From Bacteroidota bacterium (lineage in GTDB: Bacteria > Bacteroidota > Bacteroidia > Cytophagales > Cyclobacteriaceae), in NCBI GenBank assembly GCA_024280115.1, contig JAJRQT010000058.1, forward strand, positions 1 to 47,032: 47,032 nt of DNA. The letters are read 5' to 3'. Position 1 is the stretch's first letter. Every line of letters begins with the position of its first letter. Position numbers and translations under genes: made by a program. Of the stretch, positions 44,796-47,032 are shown one piece after another. Under the pieces are notes generated by a model. It saw nothing but the letters and a program-made list of their open reading frames with translations, searched no databases and was not told the origin of the DNA.

Positions 44796-46046
44796 ATGGA
44801 TAGGAAGATCAAAAAAAAGATATGGACTTTTAAGCGTATTTCACTTTACGCTGTGGGGCTATTATTTATATCATTTATTTTATATAGTTTTTTCTTTGCG
44901 GATAAGCGTTCAAAACTGAATGTGGATCTCGAAAAAATCACCATTGCCAAGGTTACTTATGGAGTTTTTCAGGATTTTATTCCAGTAACGGGTTCTGTGC
45001 TGCCCAGTACTACCAGGTACCTTGATGCCAGGGAAGGAGGGATAATACAGTCCATAGAAAAGGAGACCGGTGATTTGGTGAAAACAGGAGATGTAATCAT
45101 CAGGTTATCTAACAGCACATTGGAACTAAGTGTGCTTAATCAGCAAGCATCATTATATGAGCAAATAAATCGTTCAACAACCACGAGATTATCTCTCAAT
45201 CAAAACGATCTGAATCAGCAGCAGCGCCTGGCTGAAATTGATTTACAAATAAACTTGCTGAAACCACAATTTGAGAGATTTAAGCAGTTGTATAAAAAGG
45301 ACCTTATTTCTAAGCGGGATTTAGAAGAAATTGAAGAACAATATAAATACAATTTAATAAGAAAGGAGCTGACCTATGCTTCTTACAGGGCAGATTCAAC
45401 AGCCAGAATGCGCCAACTTCAGGAACTTAATGCTTCAGAGGACAGGATGCGCCAAAGTTTGGAAGGTGTTAATATGATTTTAGATAACCTTGTCATCCGT
45501 GCCAGAATAGATGGCCAACTTGCAACTCCGGATCATGAGCTGGGACAATCCATAGTTCGTGGAGAACGGATTGGACAAATTGATGTTTTAGGTAGCTATA
45601 AAGTGCGCGTACGGATCGATGAACTTTATCTTCCAAGGGTAGATATTGGTCTGAAGGGCTCCTTTCCTCAATCCGGAATAAATTATGGATTGGTAATAAC
45701 CAAAATATATCCTACGATTACAGAGGGAAGATTTGAGGTTGATATGGAATTTACGGGAGATCAACCGGAATCAATTAAAAGAGGTTTGTCAGTAAGAATA
45801 AGATTGGAATTGGGGAATTCTGCCGAAGCGCTTTTACTTCCTATGGGAGGATTTTACAAAGATAGTGGGGGTAATTGGGTATTCCTCGTAGATGAATCTG
45901 GCAATCGGGCGATTAAAAAAGATATCCGCTTAGGCAGAAAAAATTCTGATTATTTTGAAGTCATGGGTGGTTTGGAAGCCGGTCAGCAGGTAATTACCTC
46001 TTCTTATGATCACTTTGGAGACAATGAAGTATTATTATTAAAATAA
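44796..46046 (+). CDS. Periplasmic adaptor (HlyD/MacA-like) of an ABC efflux system
   Basis: A 416-residue membrane-fusion protein with one N-terminal membrane helix (about 16-34), a lipoyl/barrel-type region ('REGGIIQSIEKETGDLVKTG', about 77-96), a long coiled-coil hairpin (about 112-225), and beta-barrel and C-terminal domains. It should link an inner-membrane ABC transporter to an outer-membrane channel. It is followed after 16 bp by an ABC ATPase gene. The upstream region has a sigma-54-like promoter and tandem activator sites. Confidence 0.9.
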   Translation: MDRKIKKKIWTFKRISLYAVGLLFISFILYSFFFADKRSKLNVDLEKITIAKVTYGVFQDFIPVTGSVLPSTTRYLDAREGGIIQSIEKETGDLVKTGDVIIRLSNSTLELSVLNQQASLYEQINRSTTTRLSLNQNDLNQQQRLAEIDLQINLLKPQFERFKQLYKKDLISKRDLEEIEEQYKYNLIRKELTYASYRADSTARMRQLQELNASEDRMRQSLEGVNMILDNLVIRARIDGQLATPDHELGQSIVRGERIGQIDVLGSYKVRVRIDELYLPRVDIGLKGSFPQSGINYGLVITKIYPTITEGRFEVDMEFTGDQPESIKRGLSVRIRLELGNSAEALLLPMGGFYKDSGGNWVFLVDESGNRAIKKDIRLGRKNSDYFEVMGGLEAGQQVITSSYDHFGDNEVLLLK

Positions 46047-46062
46047 CATAAATAGATTAATC

Positions 46063-46752
46063 ATGATTAAAATCAGCAATCTAACAAAAATCTATACTAC
46101 TGAAGAAGTAGAAACTACTGCACTAAATAGCATTAGTATTGAAATCAAAGATGGAGAATTTGTTGCCATTATGGGGCCATCCGGATGCGGTAAATCAACG
46201 TTGCTCAATATTTTAGGGCTGCTTGACAATCCTTCGGAAGGACAATATGACTTTGGTGAGAATGAAGTTTCTAAATATTCTGAACGGCAGAGAGCACAGC
46301 TAAGAAAGGGTTCAATAGGTTTTGTATTCCAAAGTTTCAATCTGATCGATGAACTCACCGTGTTTGAAAATGTTGAATTGCCTCTTTTGTATTTGAAAGT
46401 CCCAGCTTCTGAGCGCAAGCAAAAGGTAGAGGCTGTACTGGAAAGAATGAACATAATGCACAGAAGAAATCATTTTCCACAGCAGCTTTCTGGTGGTCAG
46501 CAGCAAAGAGTGGCCATTGCCAGGGCAATCGTTGCCAAGCCAAAATTGATCCTTGCGGATGAACCTACCGGAAACCTTGACTCTGCCAATGGAGAAGAAG
46601 TAATGAAAGTTTTATCTCAGCTCAATGAGGAAGGCACCACAATCATCATGGTGACACACTCACCCTATGACGCGAATTATGCCCATCGCATCATCAATCT
46701 ATTTGATGGCAAGGTGGTTACTGAAAATATCAAGGAGAAATTTCACGTTTAG
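46063..46752 (+). CDS. ABC transporter ATP-binding protein (MacB/LolD-like)
   Basis: A 229-residue ATPase with Walker A G38-P-S-G-C-G-K-S45, Q-loop Q90, signature L142-S-G-G-Q146, Walker B 'LILADE' and H in 'VTHS'. The sequence resembles the LolD/MacB-type ATPases that work with FtsX-like permeases. No permease gene follows in the remaining 280 bp, and a hairpin terminator stands 65 bp after the stop, so the permease is elsewhere or separately transcribed. Confidence 0.93.
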   Translation: MIKISNLTKIYTTEEVETTALNSISIEIKDGEFVAIMGPSGCGKSTLLNILGLLDNPSEGQYDFGENEVSKYSERQRAQLRKGSIGFVFQSFNLIDELTVFENVELPLLYLKVPASERKQKVEAVLERMNIMHRRNHFPQQLSGGQQQRVAIARAIVAKPKLILADEPTGNLDSANGEEVMKVLSQLNEEGTTIIMVTHSPYDANYAHRIINLFDGKVVTENIKEKFHV

Positions 46753-46816
46753 GATAAAAACCTAAAAGACTGGTTTTTGAGGACACAAATCAGGGCGAAC
46801 AAAATACATCAACTAT

Positions 46817-46852
46817 AAGCCGGGAGAAAGATGACCTTCTTCCGGTTTTTTT
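46817..46852 (+). terminator. Intrinsic terminator after the ABC ATPase gene
   Basis: A 12-bp stem (AAGCCGGGAGAA / TTCTTCCGGTTT, two G-T pairs) with an 8-base loop and a run of seven T on the plus strand. It ends the adaptor/ATPase transcript. Confidence 0.8.
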
Positions 46853-47032
46853 ATTTGGTATAGGTGGAGTCTTCAGTTGGCAGATATATATCTAGTGTCA
46901 CTAAGAAAACGCATCTCTCGTTTTTGCAATATAATTATTTTAATATTTTATTGCACTCTTAATTTTCTGATTTCTGATGGATTTCGAACTAACTTTTAGC
47001 TTTTCCATTTCTGAACCAAAAATAATGAGAAA

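Noticed and set aside
1..47032. tRNA, rRNA or riboswitch genes
   Set aside because: No tRNA cloverleaf with GGTTCRA-type arm, rRNA core sequence or known riboswitch core was recognised by eye; a covariance-model search would be decisive.

Overview
The window is a chromosomal segment of an A+T-rich member of the Bacteroidota. The signs are outer-membrane beta-barrels with Bacteroidota-style signal peptides, absence of strong Shine-Dalgarno sequences, TTTG-type promoter elements, and an NtrC-type regulator with a GSFTDA loop. I cannot place it below phylum with confidence. The dominant theme is anaerobic nitrate respiration to ammonium, with a NAD-linked [NiFe] hydrogenase nearby.

Layout. 1-3300: a hypothetical outer-membrane barrel and an orphan secreted sulfatase. 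3378-7399 (minus): narK1-type and narK2-type nitrate/nitrite transporters and a hemerythrin-like di-iron protein. 7873-9999 (plus): an unrecognised small acidic protein and two Crp/Fnr regulators, the first with FNR-like cysteines. 10036-17916 (minus): a nitrate reductase operon in the order cytochrome c, narG, narH, narJ, narI, with NarI fused to an extra N-terminal cytochrome c domain. 18480-21939 (minus): an ammonifying nitrite reductase operon (porin, nrfH, nrfA) ending in a strong hairpin terminator. 22441-22851: a DCC-family thiol protein followed by a palindromic MITE-like element. 23123-29861 (minus): a sodium:solute symporter module with an enlarged small subunit, a TPR protein, a metallophosphoesterase and a Cache-PAS-CBS-nucleotidyltransferase protein. 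30137-36111: assorted single genes (Tat-exported TIM barrel, secreted VOC protein, amidase, small membrane protein, sucD, K+ channel with a zinc ribbon). 36546-41579 (plus): hoxFUYH and a maturation protease. 41797-46752: an NtrB/NtrC-type two-component pair divergent from an adaptor and ABC ATPase with a sigma-54-like promoter.

How it fits together. NarK proteins would import nitrate and export nitrite, Nar would reduce nitrate in the cytoplasm, and NrfHA would reduce nitrite to ammonium in the periplasm. Four perfect ATGAT-N4-ATCAT dyads lie in the intergenic regions before narK1, the second Crp/Fnr gene, the nar operon and the nrf operon. This points to one anaerobic regulon, most simply under the cysteine-bearing FNR-like protein encoded in its middle. 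No denitrification reductase (nirS, nirK, nor, nos) is seen, so nitrate ammonification is the supported pathway. The hydrogenase could feed NADH into it, but that link is inference.

Most unusual items: the extra c-type hemes of the Nar complex, the shared dyads, the symporter/nucleotidyltransferase/phosphoesterase module, the tandem activator sites plus sigma-54 promoter before the efflux genes, and the 113-bp palindromic element.
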